From CALKWS01 sp051020515 (GTDB taxonomy: Bacteria; Actinomycetota; Actinomycetes; Actinomycetales; Beutenbergiaceae): 64,000 nt of DNA. Location of the stretch: assembly GCF_051020515.1 (NCBI RefSeq), contig NZ_CP194857.1, forward strand, positions 1,984,001 through 2,048,000, given 5' to 3'. The position numbers and the translations under genes were made by a program. The stretch's first letter is position 1; each line of letters opens with the position of its first letter. Below are positions 8,837 to 17,164 of the stretch, piece by piece. The notes under the pieces were generated by a model that saw only the letters and a list, made by a program, of their open reading frames with translations, had not been told where the DNA came from and made no database searches.

Positions 8837-9783
8837 TGGCCGGTAACTCCAAGCGCCGCGGCGCCGTCCGCAAGACCGGGACCAAGAAGGGCGCCCAGGT
8901 CGGATCCGGCGGGCAGGGTCGCAAGTCGCTGCGCGGCAAAGGTCCCACCCCCAAGGCCGAGGACCGCCCCTACCACCCGGCAGCCAAGCGCAAGGCCAGT
9001 GCCGAACGCTCCGCGCCACGCAGGTCCCGAGCCGCGGGAGACCGGCCCTATGAGGTGATCGGGGGGCGCAACTCGGTGCTGGAAGCCCTGCGGGCGGACA
9101 TCCCGGCCTCCACCGTGTACGTGGCCACCGGCGTCGGTGGGGATGAGCGCACCGCCGAGATCCGCCAGATCATCGCCGATCGGGGCATCCCGCTGCTGGA
9201 GGTGACCCGGACCGAACTCGACCGTCTCACCGATGGCGGGGTGCACCAGGGGGTCGGGCTGCAGGTGCCCACCTACACCTATGCCGAGCCGGCGGACCTG
9301 CTCAGCACCGACGCCCCGGGCGCCCCGTTGATCGTCGCGCTGGACTCGGTCACTGACCCGCGCAACCTCGGAGCCACCCTGCGCAGCGCCGGCGCCTTCG
9401 GTGCGCACGGGGTGCTCATCCCGCAACGGCGCTCGGCCGGACTGACCGCCTCGGCGTGGAAGGTGTCCGCCGGGGCCGCGGCCCGGGTTCCGGTGGCCCG
9501 GGCGACCAACCTGGTCCGGGCCCTGGGTGAGTACAAGAAGGCCGGCTGCTTCGTGGTGGGACTGGATGGTGAGGCGCAGACGCCGGTGGCCGAGTTGCCG
9601 GTGGTGCACCAGCCGTTGGTGTTGGTGCTGGGCTCGGAGGGCAAGGGCCTGGGCCGGTTGGTCCGGGAGACCTGCGACGCCCTGGTCTCCATCCCGATCT
9701 CGGCCTCGATGGAATCCCTCAACGCCGGCACCGCGATCGGTATCGCGCTGTACGAGGTGGCCCGCCAGCGGGCCGAGGGCTGA
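8836..9783 (+). CDS. rlmB: 23S rRNA (guanosine-2'-O-)-methyltransferase, TrmH/RlmB family
   Basis: A SPOUT-fold methyltransferase that 2'-O-methylates guanosine in 23S rRNA, 315 aa. The first 70 residues are a Lys/Arg-rich extension common in actinobacterial members. Then come the substrate-binding domain (PYEVIGGRNSVLEALRA) and the trefoil-knot SAM site with motifs TDPRNLGATLRSAGAFG, VLVLGSEGKGLGRLV and SIPISASMESLNAGTAIGIA. The ATG overlaps the cysS stop. The exact target nucleotide is inferred from the family. Confidence 0.92.
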   Translation: MAGNSKRRGAVRKTGTKKGAQVGSGGQGRKSLRGKGPTPKAEDRPYHPAAKRKASAERSAPRRSRAAGDRPYEVIGGRNSVLEALRADIPASTVYVATGVGGDERTAEIRQIIADRGIPLLEVTRTELDRLTDGGVHQGVGLQVPTYTYAEPADLLSTDAPGAPLIVALDSVTDPRNLGATLRSAGAFGAHGVLIPQRRSAGLTASAWKVSAGAAARVPVARATNLVRALGEYKKAGCFVVGLDGEAQTPVAELPVVHQPLVLVLGSEGKGLGRLVRETCDALVSIPISASMESLNAGTAIGIALYEVARQRAEG

Positions 9784-9860
9784 CCCAGGCGGGGCCCCGG
9801 ATCGACGGCGCACCCGCCTGAGCGCAGGACCGGTACAGGTCGGGTAGGTAGGCTCGTGCC

Positions 9861-11162
9861 ATGAGCAGTTCAACAGGGTGGCGGCGGTGCGCCGGGCTGG
9901 TCAGCACCGCGACGCCGCACGCCGCACGGGCCGAGGGATTCCTGGACGGTGCCCAGGTGATCGGGCTGATCGAGTCCGACCCGGACGCCCCGTTCTCGGT
10001 CGCGGTGGCGGTGGCCGTGGATGAGGAGCGCCGGGTGGCGGTGCTCTCGGCCGGCCGTACTGAGATCGTGCCCGGACCGCATCTGTCGGACCTGGCCGAG
10101 GCGCTGGCCACCGAGTGCCAGGCACTGGTGGTCTTCGAGGAGATCGTGGTCGAGGGCGTCGGCGCCAAGACAGAGGACGATGAGGACTTCGACCCGTTCG
10201 GCTCCGAGATCGACCTGGCCTCCACCCGGCTGCCCGAACGTGCGGTGGTGGTCACCCGAGCCTCCACGCGAGACCTGCACGATCTGGCCACCAAGGCCAA
10301 CACGGTGCTGTGGGTGCTGGAGTCGGGCGAGTACCAGGTGGTCTTCGTTCCGGACGGCCCGGCGCTGACCTCGCTACAGTGGCGCGATGAGCACCTGCCG
10401 GTGGTGGTGCTGGAGAAGGGGTCCTCGTTCCCCTCGATCAGCGTGCTGTCCGAACCCGGCGAAGCGCACCTGCACTCCTGGGACGCCACCGTCACGGTGG
10501 TGCCCACCGAGGCCGCCGAGGTGGTGCAGCCGTTCGTGCGCGACAAACTCGGCCCCGATGCGCTGGTGCGGAGCCTGCGCGCTGCCGTGCCGGAGGCCGA
10601 TACCGACGCGCTCACCGAGGCGCTCGTGGCCGACGGTGCGCGGGGCCTGCTGGGCATCGTCCCCAGCCTGGGGCTGCCGGAGGTGGTGACGCGGTTCCTG
10701 CACGACCAGATCCCGGCGGCCGAGGTGCCCGGCGCGGTGGAACTGGATCCGATGACGGTGGCAGATGCGGTGCGCCGCGCCATGGACGAGGCAGCGGACG
10801 AGGCCAGGGCGCACGTGGAGCACATGCGCGAGGTGGCCGACGACGCCCGCGAGCAGGCCCGGGAACAGGCCCGGGCGAACGTGGAGCAGATGCGTCGCCA
10901 CGCCACCGAGGCCTCCGAGGCCGCCTACCGGATCGCCGACCCCGACGAGCACCCCACCCTGGCCTGGACCACCCCGGTAGCCGGGTTGGTGCAACTGGCC
11001 GGTGCGCTGTTCGCGTTGCGCAAGGCCCTGAGCCGCAACGCCTCCGGTGCTCCGGTCGGTAAGTGGTGGGGCCTGCTGGCCGGTGTGCTCGGCACCGCCG
11101 CGGCGGCGAACCTGGGGTTGGCCGCGCTGCCGTGGCTGAAGCGGTGGCGCACCCGCGCCTGA
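9861..11162 (+). CDS. Hypothetical protein with coiled coil and C-terminal hydrophobic segment
   Basis: A 433-aa protein that I do not recognise. Residues 1-270 form a mixed alpha/beta region with no visible active-site motif. Residues 300-350 are strongly charged and heptad-like (VRRAMDEAADEARAHVEHM, REQAREQARANVEQM), predicting a coiled coil. The tail contains a hydrophobic stretch (WWGLLAGVLGTAAAANLGLA) ending in a basic cap, which suggests membrane anchoring. Its last 137 bp lie in the 462-bp direct repeat flanking the IS, so a 3' fragment is duplicated at 16704-16840. The gene itself is intact. Confidence 0.7.
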   Translation: MSSSTGWRRCAGLVSTATPHAARAEGFLDGAQVIGLIESDPDAPFSVAVAVAVDEERRVAVLSAGRTEIVPGPHLSDLAEALATECQALVVFEEIVVEGVGAKTEDDEDFDPFGSEIDLASTRLPERAVVVTRASTRDLHDLATKANTVLWVLESGEYQVVFVPDGPALTSLQWRDEHLPVVVLEKGSSFPSISVLSEPGEAHLHSWDATVTVVPTEAAEVVQPFVRDKLGPDALVRSLRAAVPEADTDALTEALVADGARGLLGIVPSLGLPEVVTRFLHDQIPAAEVPGAVELDPMTVADAVRRAMDEAADEARAHVEHMREVADDAREQAREQARANVEQMRRHATEASEAAYRIADPDEHPTLAWTTPVAGLVQLAGALFALRKALSRNASGAPVGKWWGLLAGVLGTAAAANLGLAALPWLKRWRTRA

Positions 11163-11487
11163 GACCGCTACCGGCGCACGTGGTCGAACAGTTCGGAGGA
11201 GATGTAGCGCTCGCCGGTGTCGGGCAGAATCGCCACGATCGTGCGCCCGGCGTACTCCTCGCGCCGGGCCAGTTGCAGCGCGGCGTGCAGGGCGGCGCCG
11301 GAGGAGACGCCCACGATCAGGCCCTCGGTGCGAAACGCGGTGCGGGCCACCTCGATCGCCTCATCCTGGGGGACCTGCAGCACGCCGTCGAGCAGGTCCA
11401 GGTCGGTGACGGGCGGGACGCCGTTGCCGCCGGTGATGCCCTGGATCTTGTGCGGATGCCACTCCTGGCCGTTCAGCACCGCCGCCT
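11026..11487. repeat. 462-bp direct repeat, left copy (IS target-site duplication)
   Basis: Bases 11026-11487 recur in the same orientation at 16704-17164, immediately on the other side of the insertion sequence. The only difference is one G missing in the right copy (near 16978). The repeat begins and ends exactly at the IS inverted repeats, as expected of a target-site duplication. It contains the 3' ends of two convergent genes: the unknown gene ending at 11162 and cysK. Confidence 0.93.
11168..11487 (-). pseudogene. cysK: 3' fragment of cysK left by the target duplication
   Basis: This is the C-terminal third of O-acetylserine sulfhydrylase (QGITGGNGVPPVTDLDLLDG, GLIVGVSSGAALHAALQLA, ending ELFDHVRR), with no promoter or N-terminus because the IS lies directly upstream. 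It duplicates the end of the complete gene at 16846-17786. This fragment has the correct uninterrupted frame, whereas the complete gene lacks one base in the same stretch. Confidence 0.88.
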
Positions 11488-11513
11488 CCTGAGTTCGGTC
11501 ATTCGTTTAGTGC
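11488..11513. repeat. IS left-end inverted repeat
   Basis: The first 13 bases pair perfectly with 16691-16703 at the other IS end. The whole 26 bp is the reverse complement of window positions 1-26. The stop codon of the transposase lies at 11499-11501, so the coding sequence runs into the repeat. Confidence 0.85.
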
Positions 11514-12536
11514 CTGAGATTTCCTGGTCGTGAGGGCGTCGATGATCGCTCGTCGGTCGGGGTCGATCTGGGGCGGGATGGTCTGGGTGGCGCCGTTGGC
11601 GGTGATGGTCGCTGAGCGCAGGGGCCTGAGCTGGCGGATGACGTTGCGGATCGCGAGGCCGGAGCGCCGCTGGACCTCGCGCGAGACGGCCAGGGCGGTG
11701 AACACGATGGTCAGGTGGGCCTCGATGGCGTCGCGGGTCCGTACGAACATCGGCCTGGCGGCCAGGTCGGTCTTGGACATCCGGAACGACTGCTCGACGT
11801 GCCAGAGCTGGTGGTAGGACCCGGTGACCTCACCGGCCGCCATCAGCTTGGCGGGGATATTGGTGACGTAGCCCTTCAGCCCGACCAGGCGCCGCGCGCG
11901 GGCCAGGGCGGCCTCGTCCAGGCTGCGCGTGTCACCGGTGGTCTTGACGAATCTGGGGGTCCGGGCGGCTTTCTCACCGGCGATGACCGCTCGGGCGCGG
12001 TTCTCCTGCAACGTCAACGTCTTGCTATCGCGCGCCGCCCGCTTGGCCGAGTAGGCCCACACCGCCCGCCACGACCCGGGATGCTGCTCGGGGTCCCAGA
12101 CCGGCTCGGCACGCAGCGCTTCGTCGTTCTCACTGCGCCGGCCGGTGCGGGGCGTGATGGTGTCGATGACCTGCCCGTCGCTGAACGCATCGCCGTGCCA
12201 GCGGAAGTGCGAGGCCAGGTCCAGCGGCGCCTTGGTCACTCTGGAGCCGACGATGAACCGCAGGTTCGCCTCCTCCAACGCGGCCAGGTTGCCCGCCGAG
12301 AGCATGCCGGCATCGGCCACGACGACCATGTCCTCGATGCCGTGGCGGTTCTGGAACTGCTTGATGATCGGGATGATCGTGGATGTCTCGGCCTGGTTGC
12401 CCTCATAGCAGCAGATCTCCAGGGGGAACCCGTGCCGGTCGACGAGCAGACCCACAACGATCTGTGGGTCGACGCGGCGTTCCTTGGAGTAGCCGACCTT
12501 GCGCAGGTCGTCCTCCTTCTCGGCCTCGAAGTACAA
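11499..12536 (-). pseudogene. IS1634-family transposase, C-terminal part (split by RIT element)
   Basis: This is the catalytic C-terminal 345 residues of a DDE transposase. It starts at YFEAEKEDDLRKVGYSKE and includes VVVADAGMLSAGNLAALEE (probable catalytic Asp), QNRHGIED, VTNIPAKLMAAGEV, YHQLWHVEQSFRMSKTDL (typical Glu region) and ARPMFVRTRDAIEAHL, ending SQALNE. The N-terminal 211 residues are at 15968-16600. Exact removal of the intervening element would rejoin ...DVTTL to YFEAE... in frame. As it stands the transposase cannot be made. Confidence 0.88.
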
Positions 12537-12621
12537 CGTTTATGCCGACCTTCTGGTTATGCCGATGTTTGGGGTATCGGCCCAGGTCAGGGCCTTGTCG
12601 GTGGCCTGAAAGGTCGGCATA
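12533..12621. repeat. RIT left terminal inverted repeat (89 bp)
   Basis: It is a perfect reverse complement of 15860-15948. It contains the octamer TATGCCGA at 12541 and 12558 and its complement TCGGCATA at 12614. These are likely recombinase-binding cores. The outermost four bases (acaa) are probably host sequence that matches by chance or by target duplication. Confidence 0.92.
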
Positions 12622-12720
12622 ACGACACGCTGATCCTCCAAGGTGTTCGTGTGCTCGGAGGTGGTCGTCGTGTTGCCGGTGATGCCCGTTGTGGCTCGTG
12701 GTCCGCTGGAGGGGGTGGTG

Positions 12721-13916
12721 ATGGAGCAGTTGGCGGCCTGGTTGGCAGCGGAGCGGTACTCACGAACGATGGTCCCGCAAGTTCTCGGCGTGGCTCGCGG
12801 GTTGAGCGCCTGGATGGACGATCACGATGTGTCGCTGGCAGCGCTGAGCCTTGATGTGCTTGAGGCGTTCCAGGCCAAGTATGCCCCCGGTGTCCCGGGA
12901 CATGTGATCGTCAAGGTGAGGTCCCCGGCCGTGCGCCGGTTCCTCGTCGAGTGTGGGTACCTGCCCGGTGAGGAGTGGTACGTAAGCGAGTTCGTGGCCC
13001 GAGCGCGAGGGAGGCGCCGCCGTTGGGGTCAGCCGCTGTGGGCGAGTTGGATGCGTGGGGCCGTTGGCAGCGCGAGGCTCGCGGGATCAGCCAGGCATGT
13101 ATCCATCATCGTCGGGGCTGGGTTGGCGCACTGGTCGACTCACTGCCCGTTGCCGATGAAGTGATCAACTGGAGCGCGTGTGACGTCACGGTCGTGAACG
13201 CGTTCATCGTCGACCGTGCGGAAGGCCTCGCGTCGGCTTCGCGTGCCGCGATCGTGGATGCGATGCGGTCGCTGCTGCGGTGGGCGCTGGCGACCGGTCG
13301 AATCGAGCGCGACCTGACTGGCGGGATCCTGCGTGCCCGGGCCACACGGGCCATGCTGCCCCGGGGATTGTCGCCCGGGCAGGTCGAAGGTCTGCTGAGC
13401 GCGTGCGACCTGGACACGATTGTCGGCCTTCGAGACCGGGCGGTGATCACCACACTGTGGCGGCTCGGGCTACGCGCCGGAGAGGCCGCGACCCTGGGAC
13501 TCGACGACGTCGATTGGGCCGTCGGACGGGTCAGCGTGATCGGCAAAGGACCGCGGCGGTTGACGCTGCCAGTACCGGTCGATGTCGGCCAGGCGCTGAT
13601 CGCCTGGCTGCAAGCGCGCCCTGACGCACTGGATCGGGCACTGTTCGTGCGGGTCCGGCCACCGATCCGCGCGTTGAGCAGCGCCGGGATCTCCGACATC
13701 GTCAAGCACCGCGCCGAAGCGGCAGGGCTCGGAGTGGTGCATGCGCACCGGCTGCGGCACACCGCAGCGATGAACGTCATCGCAACCGGTGGAAGCCTGA
13801 TCGAGGCTCAAGAGCTCCTCGGCCACTCCAACGCCGCCAGCACAAGCGTGTACGCCCGGGTCGACCTGGCCTCGCTACGGACACTGACCGTGCCGTTCGG
13901 GCAGGTGCCACGATGA
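12721..13916 (+). CDS. RIT tyrosine recombinase A (frameshift)
   Basis: This is the first recombinase of the trio. The N-terminal arm and SAM-like domain (MEQLAAWLAAERYSRTMVPQ to YVSEFVARARG) read in one frame from ATG 12721. From about 13010 the protein continues in another frame (GELDAWGRWQREARGISQA onward) to 13916. One missing base around 12990-13020, a GC-rich stretch, reconciles the two into about 398 aa. The catalytic set is complete: Arg in LGLRAGEAATL, Lys in IGKGPRRLTLP, HAHRLRHTAAM, and LLGHSNAASTSVYAR with the nucleophile Tyr. Upstream GTG starts are possible. The last four bases overlap recombinase B. Confidence 0.82.
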
Positions 13917-14869
13917 GCAGCGATCCGTCCACTCTGTGCCTTCACGACGAGCTCGACACCTACCTTGCTCAGCGTCGCGGGCTGGGGTTCCAGCTCAAGA
14001 CCAGCGAGTACCTGCTGCGACAGTTCCTCAACTGGCTCCAAGAGCGCGGCAAGAGCGAGACGTTCACGATCGAGGACGCCGTGCAGTGGGCCCGTGAACC
14101 TGCTGATGCTGCGCCCGTGTGGTGGTCACAACGGTTGACTGCGGTGCGCCCGTTCGCGGCCTGGCTGAACGCGCGCGGAGCCGACGTCCCGCGAATCCCG
14201 CCAGGGCTACTCCCGGCCAGGACGACCAGGCCGGCACCGTTCATCTACTCCCAGGCCGACCTGGACCACCTGCTGACGGCGTGCCCGCTGTTCTTCCCCG
14301 ACGTGCGGGTGGCGACGACGATGTCCACGATCATCGGCCTGCTCGCTGCCACCGGGCTGCGCATCGGGGAGGCTCTCCGGTTGAGAGTCAACGACCTCGA
14401 GGTGGCCGAGAACCTGTTGCAGGTTCATGGCACCAAGACCCCGCTGGACCGGCTCATCCCGCTGCACCCGTCAACGACAGCAGCGCTGGTCGAGTACTTG
14501 AGCATGCCCGAGCGCCTGGCCACCGGTCCGTCACCGACCGGGCCGATCTTCGTCAACAACCGTGGCAGCGGCTTCGTCCTCGAAACGATCGAGCAGCACT
14601 TTGGTGCTCTGGTCGACGCCCTCGAGCTGGTCCCGACCGGACAGCGCCGTCCTCGCCTGCACGACCTCCGCCACACCTTCGCCACCGGGCACATGATCGC
14701 CGCGTACACCCACAGCACCAACCCCGCCCGAACCCTCGGGCTGCTCTCAACCTGGCTCGGGCACACCGGCCCGGAACACACCTACTGGTACCTCAGCGCC
14801 GTCCCGGACCTGCTCGCCGCCGCAGCCGGACGCCTCGAGGCGACCAGCCCGAAAGGAGACCTGTCATGA
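13913..14869 (+). CDS. RIT tyrosine recombinase B
   Basis: The second recombinase of the trio, 318 aa. It has an N-terminal core-binding domain (LDTYLAQRRGLGFQLKTSEY) and a C-terminal catalytic domain with TGLRIGEALRL (Arg I), GTKTPLDRLIPL (Lys), LHDLRHTFATGH (His-x-x-Arg) and LGHTGPEHTYWYL (His and Tyr). The ATGA overlaps with recombinase A upstream and recombinase C downstream indicate coupled translation. In RIT elements the three proteins are thought to act together; which reaction each performs is not settled by the sequence. Confidence 0.92.
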   Translation: MSSDPSTLCLHDELDTYLAQRRGLGFQLKTSEYLLRQFLNWLQERGKSETFTIEDAVQWAREPADAAPVWWSQRLTAVRPFAAWLNARGADVPRIPPGLLPARTTRPAPFIYSQADLDHLLTACPLFFPDVRVATTMSTIIGLLAATGLRIGEALRLRVNDLEVAENLLQVHGTKTPLDRLIPLHPSTTAALVEYLSMPERLATGPSPTGPIFVNNRGSGFVLETIEQHFGALVDALELVPTGQRRPRLHDLRHTFATGHMIAAYTHSTNPARTLGLLSTWLGHTGPEHTYWYLSAVPDLLAAAAGRLEATSPKGDLS

Positions 14870-15858
14870 ACGCCCTGGCCATCGAGCTGCAAACGTACTT
14901 CACCACCTTCGCCCACGCCCAACGGAACCTGTCCGGGCACACCATCAGCACCTACCGGGACACCTGGCGGATGCTCATCATCACCTTCCTCGCCGCCAGG
15001 ACTGGCACCAGAATCGAGCGCATCGACATCGGTGACATCGACGCCGAGAACGTCACCGCGTTCCTTGACTACCTCGAGGATGAGCGCGGCAACAGCACTG
15101 CCACCCGCAACACCCGCCTGTCCGGGATCCGGGCCGTGCTCGCCCACGCCCTACCCGCTCACCTCGAGCACGCTGGCACGATCACCCGCGTGCTGGCGAT
15201 CCCACCCAAACGCCATCCCAAACCGATGCTCGAGTTCCTCACTCCCGCAGAGTCCGACGCCCTGATCGCCGCGCCCGACCGCACCCGGTGGACCGGCCGG
15301 CGCGACCATGCCCTGCTGGTCCTGGCGATCCAAACCGGGCTACGCATCAGCGAACTGACCTCGCTGACCTACGCCGACATCAGGCTCGGTGTCGGCGCGA
15401 ATGTCACCTGCACCGGCAAGGGCCGGCGCACCCGATCGACGCCGCTGACCTCGACCACCGTCGCGGTCATGACCGGCTACCTCGCCGAACGGCGCGCCCG
15501 CCCCGGTGAGGCGCTCTTCTGTGGACCCCGCGGCCAGCACCTCTCACCCGATGCCCTCGAACACCGCCTCAAGATCCACGTCGCGACAGCAGCCGCCGAG
15601 TGCGTCAGCATCGCGGACAAGCACGTCACGATGCACACCCTGCGGCACACCGCCGCGATGACCCTGCTCACCCACGGCGTCGACATCTCCGTGATCGCTC
15701 TCTGGCTCGGACACCAACACACCCAGTCCACCGACGCCTACCTGCACGCCGACATGGCCATCAAGCAAGCCGCGATCGACCGCACCCGCCCGCCGAACAC
15801 CGACCCCGGCACCTACCAGCCCGAACCCGACATCCTCGCCTGGCTCGCGACCCTATGA
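14866..15858 (+). CDS. RIT tyrosine recombinase C
   Basis: The third recombinase of the trio, 330 aa. An open frame extends far upstream, but the ATG at 14866 overlaps the recombinase B stop and follows AAAGGAG at 14852. The N-terminal domain is phage-integrase SAM-like (FAHAQRNLSGHTISTYRDTW). Catalytic motifs are TGLRISELTSL, CTGKGRRTRSTPL, MHTLRHTAAMTLL and LGHQHTQSTDAYLHAD. The gene ends one base before the right terminal repeat. Confidence 0.93.
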   Translation: MNALAIELQTYFTTFAHAQRNLSGHTISTYRDTWRMLIITFLAARTGTRIERIDIGDIDAENVTAFLDYLEDERGNSTATRNTRLSGIRAVLAHALPAHLEHAGTITRVLAIPPKRHPKPMLEFLTPAESDALIAAPDRTRWTGRRDHALLVLAIQTGLRISELTSLTYADIRLGVGANVTCTGKGRRTRSTPLTSTTVAVMTGYLAERRARPGEALFCGPRGQHLSPDALEHRLKIHVATAAAECVSIADKHVTMHTLRHTAAMTLLTHGVDISVIALWLGHQHTQSTDAYLHADMAIKQAAIDRTRPPNTDPGTYQPEPDILAWLATL

Positions 15859-15859
15859 A

Positions 15860-15948
15860 TATGCCGACCTTTCAGGCCACCGACAAGGCCCTGACCTGGG
15901 CCGATACCCCAAACATCGGCATAACCAGAAGGTCGGCATAAACGTTGT
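15860..15948. repeat. RIT right terminal inverted repeat (89 bp)
   Basis: It is a perfect reverse complement of 12533-12621, with TATGCCGA at 15860 and TCGGCATA at 15916 and 15933. Identity over 89 bp with no mismatch suggests recent insertion or functional constraint on the ends. Confidence 0.92.
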
Positions 15949-15970
15949 TATGCCGATGTCGGCATAACAA
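15945..15970. repeat. Extra 26-bp palindrome at the RIT right end
   Basis: Twelve-base perfect arms (TTGTTATGCCGA and TCGGCATAACAA) flank a TG centre. It contains two more copies of the octamer used in the terminal repeats, in inverted orientation, but has no counterpart at the left end. It lies outside the inverted repeat proper and directly abuts the interrupted transposase. Confidence 0.8.
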
Positions 15971-16600
15971 GGTGGTCACGTCGTACAAGCACAGCGAGAC
16001 ATCACCACTGTGCGCGGCGTGGGTGAAGCACAGTTCGGCGACGTTGTCGCGGTAGGCCCCCGGGCCCTCGCCGGCTGCCGCCCGAGTCAGGGTGCGGCGC
16101 ATTGTCTTCTCACTCGCCGGCCTCACGCCCAAGTCGCTCAGCACACGGCCGGTGTCCAGGATCGAGGTCGGCTCCACGATCCGGGCGATCACCAGATCTC
16201 GAAACACCGCGTCACCGATCGTGTCGAACCCCAGCTCGGTGAACACCGCGCTCAGCGCGTCATACAGCACCCGCGAGGAAGTCCCCACCACCCGCGGCGC
16301 AGGAACCGGCCCGCGTTCACGTGCTGCCGAGCCTGCCTCGTCGAAGAGCGCCGCCGCCCGCGGCTGGCCGATCAGCGTCGCCCTGGGCGCGGCCGGCTCC
16401 AGGCCGAGGTCGAACTCGCCCTGCCCTGGGTCCTCCAACAGCTCCCGCGCCCGCTCAACGAGCAGCCCGAGCTCGGCCTCGGTATGCGCCGACCCGATAT
16501 GGGCCACGATCCGCCGCCGGCCATCGACGTACTCAGCGATCTGCACGGCCGTCGCTCCCGAAGCCGTCCGTACCCGCCGAATCCACGCCACACGCCCCAC
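15968..16600 (-). pseudogene. IS1634-family transposase, N-terminal part (split by RIT element)
   Basis: The N-terminal 211 residues of the split transposase, from ATG 16600 (MGRVAWIRRVRTASGATAVQ) through VLYDALSAVFTELGFD and LVIARIVEPTSILDTGRVLSD to DVSLCLYDVTTL. There the RIT element interrupts the frame; translation would run a further 30-odd residues into element sequence. The remaining catalytic half is at 11499-12536. About 90 bp separate the start from the IS right end. Confidence 0.87.
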
Positions 16601-16703
16601 GGTAGAGCACCAATTAGTGCCACAGATCGGCGTCCCGCGGACCCATCGGCGCAGGTCAGCGAGTTACACCGTCACAGATCGCGACGCCGTGACCGAACTC
16701 AGG

Positions 16704-17164
16704 CCCTGAGCCGCAACGCCTCCGGTGCTCCGGTCGGTAAGTGGTGGGGCCTGCTGGCCGGTGTGCTCGGCACCGCCGCGGCGGCGAACCTGGGGTTGGC
16801 CGCGCTGCCGTGGCTGAAGCGGTGGCGCACCCGCGCCTGAGACCGCTACCGGCGCACGTGGTCGAACAGTTCGGAGGAGATGTAGCGCTCGCCGGTGTCG
16901 GGCAGAATCGCCACGATCGTGCGCCCGGCGTACTCCTCGCGCCGGGCCAGTTGCAGCGCGGCGTGCAGGGCGGCGCCGAGGAGACGCCCACGATCAGGCC
17001 CTCGGTGCGAAACGCGGTGCGGGCCACCTCGATCGCCTCATCCTGGGGGACCTGCAGCACGCCGTCGAGCAGGTCCAGGTCGGTGACGGGCGGGACGCCG
17101 TTGCCGCCGGTGATGCCCTGGATCTTGTGCGGATGCCACTCCTGGCCGTTCAGCACCGCCGCCT
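16704..17164. repeat. 461-bp direct repeat, right copy (IS target-site duplication)
   Basis: Identical to 11026-11487 except that one G is missing near 16978 (cgccgagg instead of cgccggagg). It starts directly after the IS right inverted repeat. It carries a 3' fragment of the unknown coiled-coil gene (16704-16840) and the 3' end of cysK. Confidence 0.93.

Larger units (their letters stand above)
12537..15970 (+). mobile_element. Recombinase-in-trio (RIT) element
   Basis: Three overlapping tyrosine recombinase genes in one direction are bounded by long perfect inverted repeats (12533-12621 and 15860-15948). They sit inside the transposase gene of an IS, and no passenger gene is present. This is the defining organisation of RIT elements. 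The bases acaa appear at both junctions (12533-12536 and 15967-15970), consistent with a 3-4 bp target duplication. Removing 12537-15970 rebuilds the transposase reading frame. The right end carries an additional 26-bp palindrome, so the ends are asymmetric. Confidence 0.9.
11488..16703 (-). mobile_element. IS1634-type insertion sequence, interrupted by a RIT element
   Basis: The ends carry the inverted repeat CCTGAGTTCGGTC (11488-11500) and GACCGAACTCAGG (16691-16703). One long transposase reads leftward and is split at 12536/15968 by a second element. Without that insert the IS would be about 1.8 kb, normal for IS1634-type elements. A 462-bp direct repeat flanks it. IS1634 of Mycoplasma and IS1549 of Mycobacterium smegmatis are known for unusually long, variable target duplications, so the repeat supports the family call. 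A second copy end lies at 1-26 in the opposite orientation. Confidence 0.9.

Noticed and set aside
14119..15858. Single 579-residue recombinase-like protein
   Set aside because: The first 249 residues are a non-coding frame over recombinase B. The real protein starts at ATG 14866 with a good ribosome site and an ATGA overlap.
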